Below, one piece after another: positions 1-7,688 of a DNA stretch of 64,000 bases. The stretch is from Arthrobacter sp. StoSoilB5 (GTDB taxonomy: Bacteria > Actinomycetota > Actinomycetes > Actinomycetales > Micrococcaceae): contig NZ_AP024646.1 of the NCBI RefSeq assembly GCF_019977235.1, forward strand, positions 744,001 to 808,000, written 5' to 3'. A model generated the notes under the pieces. The model was not told the DNA's origin and did no database searches. It saw only the letters and a list, made by a program, of their open reading frames with translations. The position numbers and the translations under genes are program-made. The first letter of the stretch is position 1. Each line of letters starts with the position of its first letter.

Positions 1-377
1 GGGAACCACAGCTTCATGTATTCGCCAATGGCCGTGACCTCCGTTCCCACTGCAAGGACGATGCACGACCAATACATGTACTTGACCAGGAATCCGGCCA
101 GCGGACTGACGTAGTGTTCGGCGTAGGCTCCAAACGATCCGGATGTAGCGTGGGCAACCGTCATCTCTGACAGGCTTCCCATCAGCAACAGGGCAATCAA
201 GCCGCCGATCGCGTAGCTGATGATGACGCTGGGGCCCGCCAGACCGATGGCAAACTTGCTCCCGAGAAACAGCCCTGTCCCGATGGCACCGCCCAGCGCG
301 ATCATGGTCATTTGGCGCGAAGTGAGCTGGCGTTTGAGCCCGCCCTCACGCGCTTGGATCTTGTCGAAACTGGCCAT
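1..377 (-). CDS. Amino acid permease, APC superfamily (N-terminal part; runs off the window)
   Basis: Only the first 125 or so codons are present; the gene continues beyond base 1. The start ATG at 377 has a strong ribosome site (AGGAGG, 383-388). The N-terminus has the pattern of amino-acid/GABA-type permeases: a short cytoplasmic head, then ALGGAIGTGLFLGS, the unwound TM1 motif that binds substrate in this family, followed by LAGPSVIISYAIGG (TM2) and a third segment ending near KYMYWSCIVLAVGTE. It should be an inner-membrane proton-coupled importer of an amino acid. A divergently transcribed Lrp/AsnC regulator starts 101 bp away, which suggests amino-acid-responsive control. The substrate cannot be told from this fragment. 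Confidence 0.85.
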   Translation of the reverse strand, partial: MASFDKIQAREGGLKRQLTSRQMTMIALGGAIGTGLFLGSKFAIGLAGPSVIISYAIGGLIALLLMGSLSEMTVAHATSGSFGAYAEHYVSPLAGFLVKYMYWSCIVLAVGTEVTAIGEYMKLWF

Positions 378-478
378 AACGACCTCCTAGTCGATTCTGC
401 AAATCCCTTCAAGATAGAATTGAGATCAGATGGACAGCAACGATTCTGAATCATTGCAAATATTCTGGAGGCTTTTTC
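378..478. promoter_or_regulatory. Divergent permease/Lrp promoter region with repeated GATTCTG boxes
   Basis: This 101-bp gap holds both ribosome sites and AT-richer sequence. GATTCTG occurs at 393-399 and 442-448, each followed closely by a TGCAAAT box (398-404 and 454-460). The second box is part of a perfect palindrome GATTC-T-GAATC (442-452). Such AT-rich imperfect repeats are usual for Lrp/AsnC binding, so joint control of both genes by the Lrp protein is inferred. Confidence 0.5.
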
Positions 479-973
479 ATGGCGGATTCACTTTCTACGC
501 GTACCTTGGACAAGCATTCGAATCGGGTTCGACTGGACGACACGGACCGCCTGATCCTCAAGGAACTCATGGCAGATGCCAGGATCCCCAACAACGTGCT
601 CGCCGCAAAAGCCGGGATCGCGCCCTCCACGTGCTTGGGCCGTGTCCGTGCGTTGCGGGACGCCGGGATTATCCGGGGCTTCCACGCATCCGTGGATCTG
701 GAGGCCTTGGGGTTGCTGGTTTACGCGCTCATCTCCGTGCGCGTGAACTCGCAGGCCCGCAACAAGATGTTGGCAATCGGGCAGCGGCTAAGGGCGCTGC
801 CGAACGTCCAGAGCGTTTTCCTGCTTGCTGGCGACCAGGACTTCCTTATGCACGTAGCCTGCGGGACGCCCAAGGAATTGCGGGATTTCATTGCCCTGCA
901 TTTGGCGTCGGATCCCGCCATTGCCAACACACAGACAAACTTGGTCTTCGATCACCTGACACCGGGGGACTAA
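479..973 (+). CDS. Lrp/AsnC family transcriptional regulator
   Basis: 164 residues, the usual length for the family. The N-terminal helix-turn-helix (about residues 18-70) reads LDDTDRLILKELMADARIPN followed by NVLAAKAGIAPSTCLGRVRAL. The C-terminal half is the RAM/AsnC ligand domain, with the SVFLLAGDQDFLMHVAC core, where G-x-x-D sits in the effector-binding loop. The start ATG at 479 has CTGGAGG 8 bases upstream. It is divergent from the amino acid permease and probably controls it and itself in response to an amino acid. A second overlapping frame from 430 is not coding. Confidence 0.92.
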   Translation: MADSLSTRTLDKHSNRVRLDDTDRLILKELMADARIPNNVLAAKAGIAPSTCLGRVRALRDAGIIRGFHASVDLEALGLLVYALISVRVNSQARNKMLAIGQRLRALPNVQSVFLLAGDQDFLMHVACGTPKELRDFIALHLASDPAIANTQTNLVFDHLTPGD

Positions 974-1004
974 CGCCCTTCAACTGACGCCCCGGGGACC
1001 GGGC

Positions 1005-1664
1005 CTAGGCTGCTTCCGGCGTGGCCCCGCGGGGCACTTCGATGGCGTGACCATGCCGGAGGAACTTACCTGTGCGGTAGTACCAGTAGGGCCAGGCGGC
1101 CCACGCCGCAGCACCAGCAGCGATCCCAGCACCCATGATGGTGTAGCGCAGCCACTCCGGGCCCGGAATCAGGAATCCCAAGCCGGCAACGGGCAGCCCG
1201 ACAAGCAAAGCACCACCGATGAACCGGCCCAGCCGCGCCAGTCCGGTCGGGTACCCCTCGACATCCAGGAGCTTGTTGTTCGCAACCAGGAACCAGACTC
1301 CCTGGGTGATGATCGCGGCCACCGATACTGCCGTTGACGGCTCGAAGGCCAGGATCTTGAACACCAGCAGCGCGGAACTTGTTGCCCCCGCAGCGCAGGC
1401 GCCGGCCGTGATCCATTTCAACGGCTGATTCCACGGAGTTGCCGGAAGACGTTTGTGCACTTGAAGGATCACCGGGATGGCCAGGAGATTGAACGCTGCT
1501 CCAGTGGCATCGTTGATGGTCCCGAAAACGTAGGGGCCACCCTTGGGTACTTCGACCGCATACATGGCGCCAAGCGTCAGTACCCCGGCCACGCCGACAG
1601 TCGCGGCAGAATAGGCGAAGACCGAGACGGTCCTGTCGCCTGGCATTTCAGTGATGTGCTCCAT
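1005..1664 (-). CDS. Predicted multi-pass membrane protein of unknown function
   Basis: 219 residues with about six hydrophobic segments (roughly 15-37, 52-70, 85-107, 115-133, 147-170, 175-195) and a basic C-terminal tail (YYRTGKFLRHGHAIEV). I do not recognise a named family; it has no enzymatic motif that I can see. The start has a GGGAG ribosome site about 5-7 bases upstream. It is convergent with the Lrp gene (31-bp gap) and transcribed in the same direction as the pseudouridine synthase, but separated from it by about 90 bp, so it is probably its own unit. Confidence 0.75.
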   Translation of the reverse strand: MEHITEMPGDRTVSVFAYSAATVGVAGVLTLGAMYAVEVPKGGPYVFGTINDATGAAFNLLAIPVILQVHKRLPATPWNQPLKWITAGACAAGATSSALLVFKILAFEPSTAVSVAAIITQGVWFLVANNKLLDVEGYPTGLARLGRFIGGALLVGLPVAGLGFLIPGPEWLRYTIMGAGIAAGAAAWAAWPYWYYRTGKFLRHGHAIEVPRGATPEAA

Positions 1665-1753
1665 CGCAACTCCCGGATCCTGCCCAGCAGAATCATGCTA
1701 GACCCGCGCTGCGTTGGATGGAACCTCGTCCGGTAACACGCTCCGGAGCGGGC

Positions 1754-2707
1754 TCAGCCGCGTGCTTCGCTGAGCTCCAGCTGGCTGCGGTATTCCACGC
1801 GCTCCTTGGTGATGGGATCCACGAAGGTGATGCCGCGGGCCAGCAATTGAAGAGGCTTGGTGTAGTCATCCGGGGCTTTGTCGAGGAGGTCCGGATAAAA
1901 GGCGTCGTTGACAATACCCAGACCGAGCGAGGCCATGTGGACCCGGAGCTGGTGAGTTTTGCCGGTATGAGGTTCAAGCCGGTACAGCGCGCGTCGAGAA
2001 GTAGCCGTGTGGTCGGTGGGGTCACCGGCGTCGAACGCCCTGACTCTTTCGATACGCGTTTCCGCATTCGGTTCGCCATCGATGACCTCGGCGAGGAGAT
2101 AGCTGCGGGACTTGGTCATGCGGTTGCGGACCACCACGGGGAATTCGACGGCGGGATAGCCTGCAGCGGGGGTCGCGGCAGACACGCATTCGTATTCCTT
2201 CTGGACTTGGCGCTTCTCGAAGAGGACCTGGTATCTGCCGCGGGTGTCCGGGTTGGTGGAGAGCAGCAAAATACCGGCCGTCATGCGGTCGAGGCGGTGC
2301 ATGGGGATGAGGTCCGGAAGATTCAGCAGGTTACGCAGACGGACAAGCGCGGACTCTTGGATGTACGTGCCCCCCGGCGTGGTGGGCAGGAAATGCGGTT
2401 TGTCGACCACGAGGATGTGCTCGTCCTGGTGGAGGATATTGATTTCCACGGGCAGGCGGGTCTCTGGGGGGAGCGTGCGGTAGTACCAGATGAAGGTGTG
2501 GTCCTCGAGCTTGGTGCCCCTGTTCAGGCGCACCCCGCCTTCGCCCACGATTTCGCCGGCATCGAAACGGTCCTCGATGCCCTGGGGGTCGATGTGTCCC
2601 CAGCGGTGCATCATGTAGTCCATCGCGGTGTCCCAAGGCCCCTCGTCCGGGAGGCGCAAGCGGGTCGCGTTTACGCCGTCGCGCACGGGAAGGGGGGATT
2701 GCATCAC
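1754..2707 (-). CDS. RluA-family RNA pseudouridine synthase
   Basis: 317 residues. The catalytic motif HRLDRMTAGILLLS (about residues 138-151) carries the invariant aspartate of the RluA/RluC group. The C-terminal signature HTGKTHQLRVHM (about 248-259) is also present. Near residue 100 is the fold's typical ILVVDKPHFLPTTPGG strand. The enzyme isomerises uridine to pseudouridine in rRNA or tRNA; the exact site is not predictable. GTG at 2707 and ATG at 2704 are adjacent. A TAGAAT box (2719-2714 on this strand) lies 6 bases before the GTG, so the message is probably leaderless and the GTG is preferred. Confidence 0.9.
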   Translation of the reverse strand: MMQSPLPVRDGVNATRLRLPDEGPWDTAMDYMMHRWGHIDPQGIEDRFDAGEIVGEGGVRLNRGTKLEDHTFIWYYRTLPPETRLPVEINILHQDEHILVVDKPHFLPTTPGGTYIQESALVRLRNLLNLPDLIPMHRLDRMTAGILLLSTNPDTRGRYQVLFEKRQVQKEYECVSAATPAAGYPAVEFPVVVRNRMTKSRSYLLAEVIDGEPNAETRIERVRAFDAGDPTDHTATSRRALYRLEPHTGKTHQLRVHMASLGLGIVNDAFYPDLLDKAPDDYTKPLQLLARGITFVDPITKERVEYRSQLELSEARG

Positions 2708-2713
2708 CGGTTA

Positions 2714-2719
2714 ATTCTA
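2714..2719 (-). promoter_or_regulatory. -10 box TAGAAT, predicted leaderless promoter of the pseudouridine synthase
   Basis: TAGAAT ends 6 bases before the GTG start at 2707 (9 bases before the ATG). The expected transcription start therefore coincides with the start codon, and there is no Shine-Dalgarno sequence. The same spacing recurs at several other genes in this window. Confidence 0.5.
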
Positions 2720-2739
2720 CTGTGGCCTCTGGTTCTCCC

Positions 2740-2800
2740 GTTGTGGGGCCCGCTTTACGCGCCTCCGCGGGGTTGAAGGGCGCAAACCAGGCCCCGCAAC
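2740..2800. repeat. 61-bp dispersed palindromic repeat, copy 1
   Basis: Outer arms are GTTGTGGGGCC (2740-2750) and GGCCCCGCAAC (2790-2800), complementary at 10 of 11 positions. Weaker pairing continues inward (GCTTTACGCGCC against GGGCGCAAACCAG). Full copies of exactly the same length lie at 45297-45357 and 58533-58593, and a decayed copy at about 51033-51094. This copy sits between two divergent promoters. Confidence 0.8.
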
Positions 2801-2807
2801 GCAGGGA

Positions 2808-2859
2808 CCAACCGACGACAAAAAAGTTCTTGACAATAAAAATTGTCGGTTGGCATACT
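2808..2859 (+). promoter_or_regulatory. Promoter and nested operator of the ArsR-like regulator
   Basis: A -35 TTGACA (2830-2835) and a -10 CATACT (2854-2859) are separated by 18 bp. The -10 ends 6 bases before the ATG at 2866, so transcript and reading frame should begin together. Two inverted repeats overlap it: GACAAT-4-ATTGTC (2832-2847), covering the -35, and a longer-range pair CCAACCGAC (2808-2816) / GTCGGTTGG (2845-2853). Autorepression by the encoded winged-helix protein is inferred. Confidence 0.65.
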
Positions 2860-2865
2860 GGAAGC

Positions 2866-3501
2866 ATGTTGGACATCGAAGTGATTGAGGATGCAGCCGC
2901 GGCAGAGGCCTCGTTGGACCCGATCCGTACGCGCCTGCTGCGTGAGCTTGCCGAGCCGGGCTCGGCCACTCAACTGGCCGCCAAGGTGGGGCTGCCCCGG
3001 CAGAAGGTCAACTATCACCTCAAAGCCCTTGAGCGGCATGGTTTGGTGGAACTTGTGGAAGAGCGCCGGAAAGGCAACGTCACCGAGCGCGTTTTCCAGG
3101 CGACGGCGGCCTCGTACCTGATCTCGCCTGTCGCCTTGGCTTCCGTGGCGCCGGATCCGCGGCATTTCGCCGACAGGTTCTCCGCCTTCTGGCTCTTGGC
3201 GCTGGCGTCCCGCACTGTGCAGGAAATGGGGAAGCTCATTGCCGGTGCGGCCGCAGCCAAGAAGAAGCTCGCAAGCTTCGCGATCGACGGCGAAATTACC
3301 TTCCGCTCAGCCGCAGAACGTGCCGCCTTCGCGGAAGAGCTTGGGGTGGCGGTGACCCAACTTGTCGATAAGTACCACGACGGCGGTGCTACCGCAGTGG
3401 CGAGCGGCGCACGCAAGCACCGGCTCGTCGTCGTACTTCACCCCGCACTTAAAGTCCCGTCAACGGAAAAAGCAGCAGAAAAGGAACACGGCAATGACTG
3501 A
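2866..3501 (+). CDS. ArsR-like winged-helix transcriptional regulator
   Basis: 211 residues from the ATG at 2866. Residues about 20-85 form a winged helix: LDPIRTRLLRELAEPGSATQ, LAAKVGLPRQKVNYHLKALE, then the wing with VEERRKGNVTERVFQAT. The rest (about 90-200) is a helical effector or dimer domain that I cannot assign; no metal-binding cysteine pair is visible, so it is probably not a metal sensor. It overlaps the following SRPBCC gene by 8 bp, so the two are co-translated. ArsR-like regulator plus SRPBCC (AHSA1-like) pairs are frequent in actinobacteria. An in-frame upstream extension would cross the promoter and is rejected. Confidence 0.85.
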   Translation: MLDIEVIEDAAAAEASLDPIRTRLLRELAEPGSATQLAAKVGLPRQKVNYHLKALERHGLVELVEERRKGNVTERVFQATAASYLISPVALASVAPDPRHFADRFSAFWLLALASRTVQEMGKLIAGAAAAKKKLASFAIDGEITFRSAAERAAFAEELGVAVTQLVDKYHDGGATAVASGARKHRLVVVLHPALKVPSTEKAAEKEHGND

Positions 3502-4186
3502 CAACCGGAAATTTGAGATCGTGGCGGACACCGAACTGCCGGGCACTCCTGAGCGGGTGTGGCAAGCGGTCACCAAGGATACGGCGGCCTGGATGTTCCC
3601 CACGGACCAGTGGCCCGACGTGAAGACTGTAGAGGAATACCCCAGCCACCTTGTGTCGCGGATGGATGGTCCCGATGGCTGGTTCAACCAGTTGGAGCAC
3701 GTCCTTGAGCCTGTAGAAGGTGGCCGCGCCAAGCTCCATTACGTCCACAGCGGCATCTTCGCCGACAACTGGGACGAGCAGTACGACGGCGCCAGCAAGC
3801 ACACCGAGTTTTACCTGCACACGCTGGGCCAGTACCTGCAGCATTTCGATGGTCAGCCTGTGGTCTTCACGGATATCCAAGCGCCCGCTTCGTCGCAGAT
3901 CCCCGACGGGTTTGTGCAGTTGAAAAAGGCTTTGGGTGTGGAAGGAGTAGCGGCCGGCACGCCCTTCGAGGTGGACGTCGACGGCGTGGGCCGGCTGAGC
4001 GGCGAGGTGGACTTCTCCAACGAGAACTTCCTGGGCTTGCGCACCTCCAATGCGCTGTTCCGATTCTTCGGCAGGAACGCATTTGGTGCACCGGTGGGCA
4101 TGACCGTGCATGAATTCGGTGGCTCGGGGGACTCTGGGAAGACGGCGCAGGCGTGGGGTGCGTTCCTGGAGAAGGTGTACGCGTAG
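3494..4186 (+). CDS. SRPBCC domain protein (AHSA1/START-like)
   Basis: 230 residues. The N-terminal half matches the Bet v1-like SRPBCC start (FEIVADTELPGTPERVWQAV followed by a W-containing segment). It ends with the long helix of the fold, KTAQAWGAFLEKVY. The central region LGQYLQHFDGQPV and the second strand set (FEVDVDGVGRLSGEVDFSNENF) suggest two lobes. Such proteins bind hydrophobic ligands; the ligand is unknown. It overlaps the upstream regulator by 8 bp and is likely the regulator's target and partner. Confidence 0.8.
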   Translation: MTDNRKFEIVADTELPGTPERVWQAVTKDTAAWMFPTDQWPDVKTVEEYPSHLVSRMDGPDGWFNQLEHVLEPVEGGRAKLHYVHSGIFADNWDEQYDGASKHTEFYLHTLGQYLQHFDGQPVVFTDIQAPASSQIPDGFVQLKKALGVEGVAAGTPFEVDVDGVGRLSGEVDFSNENFLGLRTSNALFRFFGRNAFGAPVGMTVHEFGGSGDSGKTAQAWGAFLEKVYA

Positions 4187-4213
4187 GGTCACCTTCCGGG
4201 GCGCCCCCAAGTA

Positions 4214-4263
4214 GGGGACAGCAAACGTCCTATTGAGCGGGTATTGGGACATCTGCTGTCCCC
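4214..4263. repeat. 50-bp inverted repeat between convergent genes
   Basis: GGGGACAGCA (4214-4223) and TGCTGTCCCC (4254-4263) are perfect complements; pairing continues with AACGTCC against GGGACATC. It lies between convergent genes and could end transcription in both directions. A similar single arm, GGGGACAGTAGGTGTC, occurs at 61400-61415, which hints at a dispersed element. Confidence 0.6.
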
Positions 4264-4275
4264 TGGGTTGGGGCC

Positions 4276-4851
4276 CTAGGGGGCCCAGGCCCGGGCAACT
4301 GCCAGAAGGGATGCTTCATAGATCCCGGCCCAGTCCGTTTCGGGTTCGTTCATCCCGGCCAACTCCAGGCTGACGAGCCCGTGGACCTGCCCCCAAATGG
4401 CCATTGCGACAATCGAGGGGTCATCGGAACGGATCCTCCCGGCCTCCTGGGCTGCGGCTACTGCCTCCAGCAAGGGGCGCATCGAGGCTGAGGCGACTTC
4501 CGGCGTCGGGCTGCAATCCACGTAAGCGGCCAAGGCGCCGCTGAACATGAGCCGGTAAAGGGCCGGATGCTCCAAAGCCCAGACGCGGTAGGCCCGGCCC
4601 AGGCCCAGGAGTCCGTCTGCGGCCGCGTCCTGCTGCGACTCTCCGAAGGAACGGAAGCCGTCGTCGACGGCGGCCGTCAATAGTTGCGCCTTTCCGCCGA
4701 AGAGCGAGTAGATCGCCGAGGTGGAGGTGTCTGCAGCCGCGGCAACATCGCGCAGGGTGACCCGGGCGGGGCCTTCCCGGTCTACGAGTTCGGCCGTTAC
4801 TTCCAGCAGCCGCTGCTGTACGTGCTGATCATGAACGATGGGTCTTGCCAT
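4276..4851 (-). CDS. TetR/AcrR family transcriptional repressor
   Basis: 191 residues from the ATG at 4851, which has GGAGA just upstream. The N-terminal helix-turn-helix reads LLEVTAELVDREGPARVTLR then DVAAAADTSTSAIYSLFGGK (about residues 12-55). The C-terminal part fits the TetR_C_33-like domain (ALEHPALYRLMFSG and the end WAGIYEASLLAVARAWAP). It is divergent from a DUF4188 gene and a repeated GTTTCATAAC operator lies between them, so it is presumably the repressor of that gene and of itself. A longer in-frame start at 4932 would read through the operator and is not preferred. Confidence 0.88.
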   Translation of the reverse strand: MARPIVHDQHVQQRLLEVTAELVDREGPARVTLRDVAAAADTSTSAIYSLFGGKAQLLTAAVDDGFRSFGESQQDAAADGLLGLGRAYRVWALEHPALYRLMFSGALAAYVDCSPTPEVASASMRPLLEAVAAAQEAGRIRSDDPSIVAMAIWGQVHGLVSLELAGMNEPETDWAGIYEASLLAVARAWAP

Positions 4852-4861
4852 GTCTCCAAGT

Positions 4862-4897
4862 GTTTCATAACATTGTTTCATAACAACGTTACGAAAC
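4862..4897. promoter_or_regulatory. TetR-type operator between the TetR and DUF4188 genes
   Basis: GTTTCATAAC occurs twice (4862-4871 and 4875-4884) and is followed by GTTACGAAAC (4888-4897). The second and third boxes form an inverted repeat with a 3-bp spacer and one mismatch. The position between divergent genes and the 20-odd bp size are typical for TetR binding. Confidence 0.65.
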
Positions 4898-4940
4898 CGG
4901 AAGTCCGCAACGTTTCTGGTTCCCAAACCCAAGGAGTGTC

Positions 4941-5438
4941 ATGGCACAAGAGGTCTTTCCGGGGCGCTTTACGGCGGATATCGGGCGCGAAACAGTGACC
5001 GTCTTCCTGATCGGAATGCGCGCCAACCGGTGGTGGAAGATGGGCAAGGTAGGGCGGGTGGCATCAGCCATGCCCACGATGATGCGGCATCTTGCCGCCA
5101 ATCCCGAGGCGGGGTTGCTTGGCAGCGAGCAATGGTTTGGGCGCACCACCATCCTGCTCAGTTATTGGGAAAGTCCTGAGCATCTGAGGCGCTTCGCCGC
5201 GGACCGCGATTCGCCACATCTGGGTCCGTGGCGGAAGTTCATGAAGGAAATTGCAGGCGGCGGCGACGTCGGGGTGTGGCACGAGACGTACCAGGTACCG
5301 GCGTCGGGCATTGAAGTGGTGTACAACGGGATGCCGCTTTTTGGCTTGGCAAAGGCAACTTCCCATGTTCCCGTCGGCCCGGGCAGCAACACGGCGAAGC
5401 AACGCATGAGTTCGGCCGCGGGGGTCGCCCCCAAGTAG
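4941..5438 (+). CDS. DUF4188 domain protein (putative monooxygenase-like)
   Basis: 165 residues. The N-terminal core VTVFLIGMRANRWWKMGKVG and the central LLGSEQWFGRTTILLSYWES are typical of DUF4188, a ferredoxin-like (dimeric alpha-beta barrel) family that is often annotated as monooxygenase; no catalytic activity has been firmly linked to it that I know of. The end of the domain is VGVWHETYQVPASGIEVVYN. AAGGAG lies 6 bases before the ATG. It is divergent from its probable TetR repressor. Confidence 0.85.
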   Translation: MAQEVFPGRFTADIGRETVTVFLIGMRANRWWKMGKVGRVASAMPTMMRHLAANPEAGLLGSEQWFGRTTILLSYWESPEHLRRFAADRDSPHLGPWRKFMKEIAGGGDVGVWHETYQVPASGIEVVYNGMPLFGLAKATSHVPVGPGSNTAKQRMSSAAGVAPK

Positions 5439-5445
5439 GTCGCAG

Positions 5446-6900
5446 TTAGGCGATTGCGACGGCGGCCGGCCGCTCGGTCTTGAGGGTCCGGCGGAGTTGG
5501 GGCGAGGCGTCGAGCTTCTGCTGGGCGGCATGCAGTGCACCGACGGCGAATTCGAGCTGCGCGGGTGGCAGCGTGTAAGGGACGCGCAGGTAATGCTCGA
5601 AAGCTCCGCCGACTCCGAAGCGCGGTCCGGCCGCCAGCCGTAGCCCGAAATCCGGCGCCAGCACTGTGAGGGCGGTGCTGCAGGCGCTGGGTAGGCGGCA
5701 CCAAACGGTGAGGCCGCCGCGGGGCCGTTCCACTTCCCATTGCGGCAGGTGTTCAGCAAGCAAGGCCAGTAGCGATTCCCGATTGTGCCGCAGCTGGTCC
5801 AGTCGTGCATCGAGCGGTTCCGCGAATGACCTGACCAACCGCGCGGCGGCCAACTGCTCGACCACTGGTCCGCCCAGGTCCATGGTGGTCCTCGTCGCCA
5901 CGAACCGGGTGATCATCTCCTCCTCCGCCCGGATCCAGCCCGTCCTGAGTCCGGCCCAATGGGATTTGCTGAGCGAACCGATCGCAACCACGCTGGGATT
6001 GAAGGCGGACATCGGCGACGTCCGGACGCCATCGAGGTTCAACCCGCGCAACGTCTCGTCCACCACCAGGACCGTCCCGGCAGCAACGGCCGCCCTCGCC
6101 AAGCGGCGGCGCTGCAAATCCGACATGATGCGCCCGGTCGGGTTGTGGAAATCGGGCACAAGGTAGGCCATCGCTGGGCGCTGATGGTTCATCGTGGACA
6201 CCATCGCATCAACGTCCCAAGCAGGTGAGGCGTGCGGCGGTAACGCCACGGGCAGCACTTTGCAGCCGGCCACCCGGATGGCGTCCAGGGCATTTGGGTA
6301 CGTGGGGTGTTCCACCAGAACCTTGTCCTGCTTTCCCACGAGTGTATGGAGAACGATGTTGAGAGCGTGCTGTGCGCCGGACGTCACCAGGATCTGATCC
6401 GCGGTAGTGGGCACTCCTTCCGCGGCATACTTCTCGGCGATCGCCTGACGCAACGCCTGAACTCCAAGGGCGTCGTACCCGAAACCGGGGAGCAACGCAG
6501 GCAACTCGGTGAGGGCGTCAGCGAATGCCCGGTGAACAACTTCGCCGGCGGCCGGAAGCGACGCGTAGGCCAGGTCAAGGAGTCCCTCCGGGGCGGCAAG
6601 GCCCGGAATGCTCACCGGTGCGTTGCGGTGGGGGATGCTCGTCCTGCCGCGGCTGCCTTGGCCTGTGGTGAGGAAACCTTGCTCGCGCAGGCTCGCATAG
6701 GCCGCGGTGACAGTGGTGCGGCTTAGGCCGAGCGTCTGCGCAAGCGCACGCTCGCTGGGGAGTGCGACGTCAAGTGGGATGCGCCCATCCATCACCAGCA
6801 AACGCACGACGTCGGCCAGCTCACGGTAGGCGGGCAGGGCGCCGTTGCTCCAAGAGCCCAGGAGGCGGACCAGTGCAGTGGGATTCAGTGAGCCGGGCAT
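5446..6900 (-). CDS. MocR/GntR-type PLP-dependent regulator (YczR-like)
   Basis: 484 residues, the normal MocR length. The N-terminal GntR winged helix (about 20-85) includes YRELADVVRLLVMDGRIPLD and SERALAQTLGLSRTTVTAAY. After a linker comes a fold-type-I aminotransferase domain with SGAQHALNIVLH, DFHNPTGRIMS and the PLP-lysine motif IGSLSKSHWAGLRTGWI. MocR proteins use the aminotransferase fold as a ligand sensor. The divergent neighbour is a YczE-type membrane protein; this regulator/membrane-protein pairing is known from Firmicutes and actinobacteria, so YczE is its most likely target. Both share a 60-bp promoter gap. Confidence 0.9.
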   Translation of the reverse strand: MPGSLNPTALVRLLGSWSNGALPAYRELADVVRLLVMDGRIPLDVALPSERALAQTLGLSRTTVTAAYASLREQGFLTTGQGSRGRTSIPHRNAPVSIPGLAAPEGLLDLAYASLPAAGEVVHRAFADALTELPALLPGFGYDALGVQALRQAIAEKYAAEGVPTTADQILVTSGAQHALNIVLHTLVGKQDKVLVEHPTYPNALDAIRVAGCKVLPVALPPHASPAWDVDAMVSTMNHQRPAMAYLVPDFHNPTGRIMSDLQRRRLARAAVAAGTVLVVDETLRGLNLDGVRTSPMSAFNPSVVAIGSLSKSHWAGLRTGWIRAEEEMITRFVATRTTMDLGGPVVEQLAAARLVRSFAEPLDARLDQLRHNRESLLALLAEHLPQWEVERPRGGLTVWCRLPSACSTALTVLAPDFGLRLAAGPRFGVGGAFEHYLRVPYTLPPAQLEFAVGALHAAQQKLDASPQLRRTLKTERPAAVAIA

Positions 6901-6904
6901 GAGA

Positions 6905-6942
6905 CCAGTATTCCAAACTGGCTATGGAATGCAAGGCCAGTT
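6905..6942. promoter_or_regulatory. MocR operator region with three AACTGG half-sites
   Basis: CCAGT (6905-6909) and ACTGG (6917-6921) are inverted, and a third site GCCAGTT (6936-6942) is inverted relative to AACTGGC (6916-6922). Half-sites in both orientations between divergent genes are usual for MocR control regions. The first one almost touches the regulator's start codon. Confidence 0.5.
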
Positions 6943-6960
6943 TTCCGCGACCATGGTTTC

Positions 6961-7680
6961 ATGATGACCCGAAGAATCACACAACTCCTGATCGGCCTGG
7001 CGATGTACGGCATCTCCCTGGCCATGTTTATCCGCGCCGGGCTTGGCCTGGATCCCTGGGACGTCTTCCACCAGGGTGTTTCGGAAAAGACTGGATTCAG
7101 CATTGGGGTTGTGGTGATCGCAGTCAGCTTCCTTGTGCTCCTCCTCTGGATCCCGCTGCGGCAAATGCCGGGGGTCGGAACGCTGGCGAACGCGGTGCTT
7201 GTGGGTGTATTTGCTGACCTGGGCTTGTGGCTCATCCCGGAGTTCTCACATCTGGGCGGGCAAATTGCCATGCTGGCCGGTGCGGTGATCCTCAACGGAA
7301 TCGCCTCGGCTTGCTACATCGGAGCGCGCCTCGGTCCCGGAGCCCGTGATGGCTTGATGACCGGACTGGTTCGCCGAACAGGCTGGTCCGTCCGCCTGGT
7401 CCGGACGGGAATTGAAGTAGTGGTCCTCGCCGTTGGCTTCCTGCTGGGTGGCTCCGTCGGTGTAGGCACGGTGGTCTACGCGCTCGCAATCGGCCCGATC
7501 GTGCAGGTTCTCCTGCCGAAGTTCATGGTCCCGGAGCCAGTCCAGGTCTCGGAAAAGGCCAGGGGCGCGGAGCCAGTCCAGGTCTCGGAAAAGGCCAGGG
7601 GCGCGGAGCCAGGCAGGGTCCCGGAAACGGCCAACGCGACGGCCCCCACGGAAGCCGTGGACGCCGCGCCGGCCGCCTGA
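6961..7680 (+). CDS. yczE: YczE/YyaS/YitT family integral membrane protein
   Basis: 239 residues. About five transmembrane segments span residues 1-185, beginning MYGISLAMFIRAGLGLDPWD; the GLGLDPWDVFHQG and GARLGPGARDGLMTGLVRRTG loops are conserved in the YczE family. Function is not established; transport or control of a small molecule is usually assumed. The C-terminal 50 residues are a hydrophilic tail made of a 12-residue unit (EPVQVSEKARGA) present twice perfectly and once degenerate. Two ATGs (6961, 6964) are possible. It is divergent from the MocR regulator. Confidence 0.82.
   Translation: MMTRRITQLLIGLAMYGISLAMFIRAGLGLDPWDVFHQGVSEKTGFSIGVVVIAVSFLVLLLWIPLRQMPGVGTLANAVLVGVFADLGLWLIPEFSHLGGQIAMLAGAVILNGIASACYIGARLGPGARDGLMTGLVRRTGWSVRLVRTGIEVVVLAVGFLLGGSVGVGTVVYALAIGPIVQVLLPKFMVPEPVQVSEKARGAEPVQVSEKARGAEPGRVPETANATAPTEAVDAAPAA
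7532..7639 (+). repeat. 36-bp in-frame tandem repeat (minisatellite) in the yczE tail
   Basis: Bases 7532-7567 and 7568-7603 are identical 36-bp units, and 7604-7639 is a third, diverged unit. Each encodes 12 residues, so copy changes keep the frame. Confidence 0.9.
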
Positions 7681-7688
7681 CCGTCAGC

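Noticed and set aside
1718..2776. 352-codon plus-strand frame opposite the pseudouridine synthase
   Set aside because: The minus-strand gene has clear catalytic motifs; the opposite frame has none and is a high-GC artefact.
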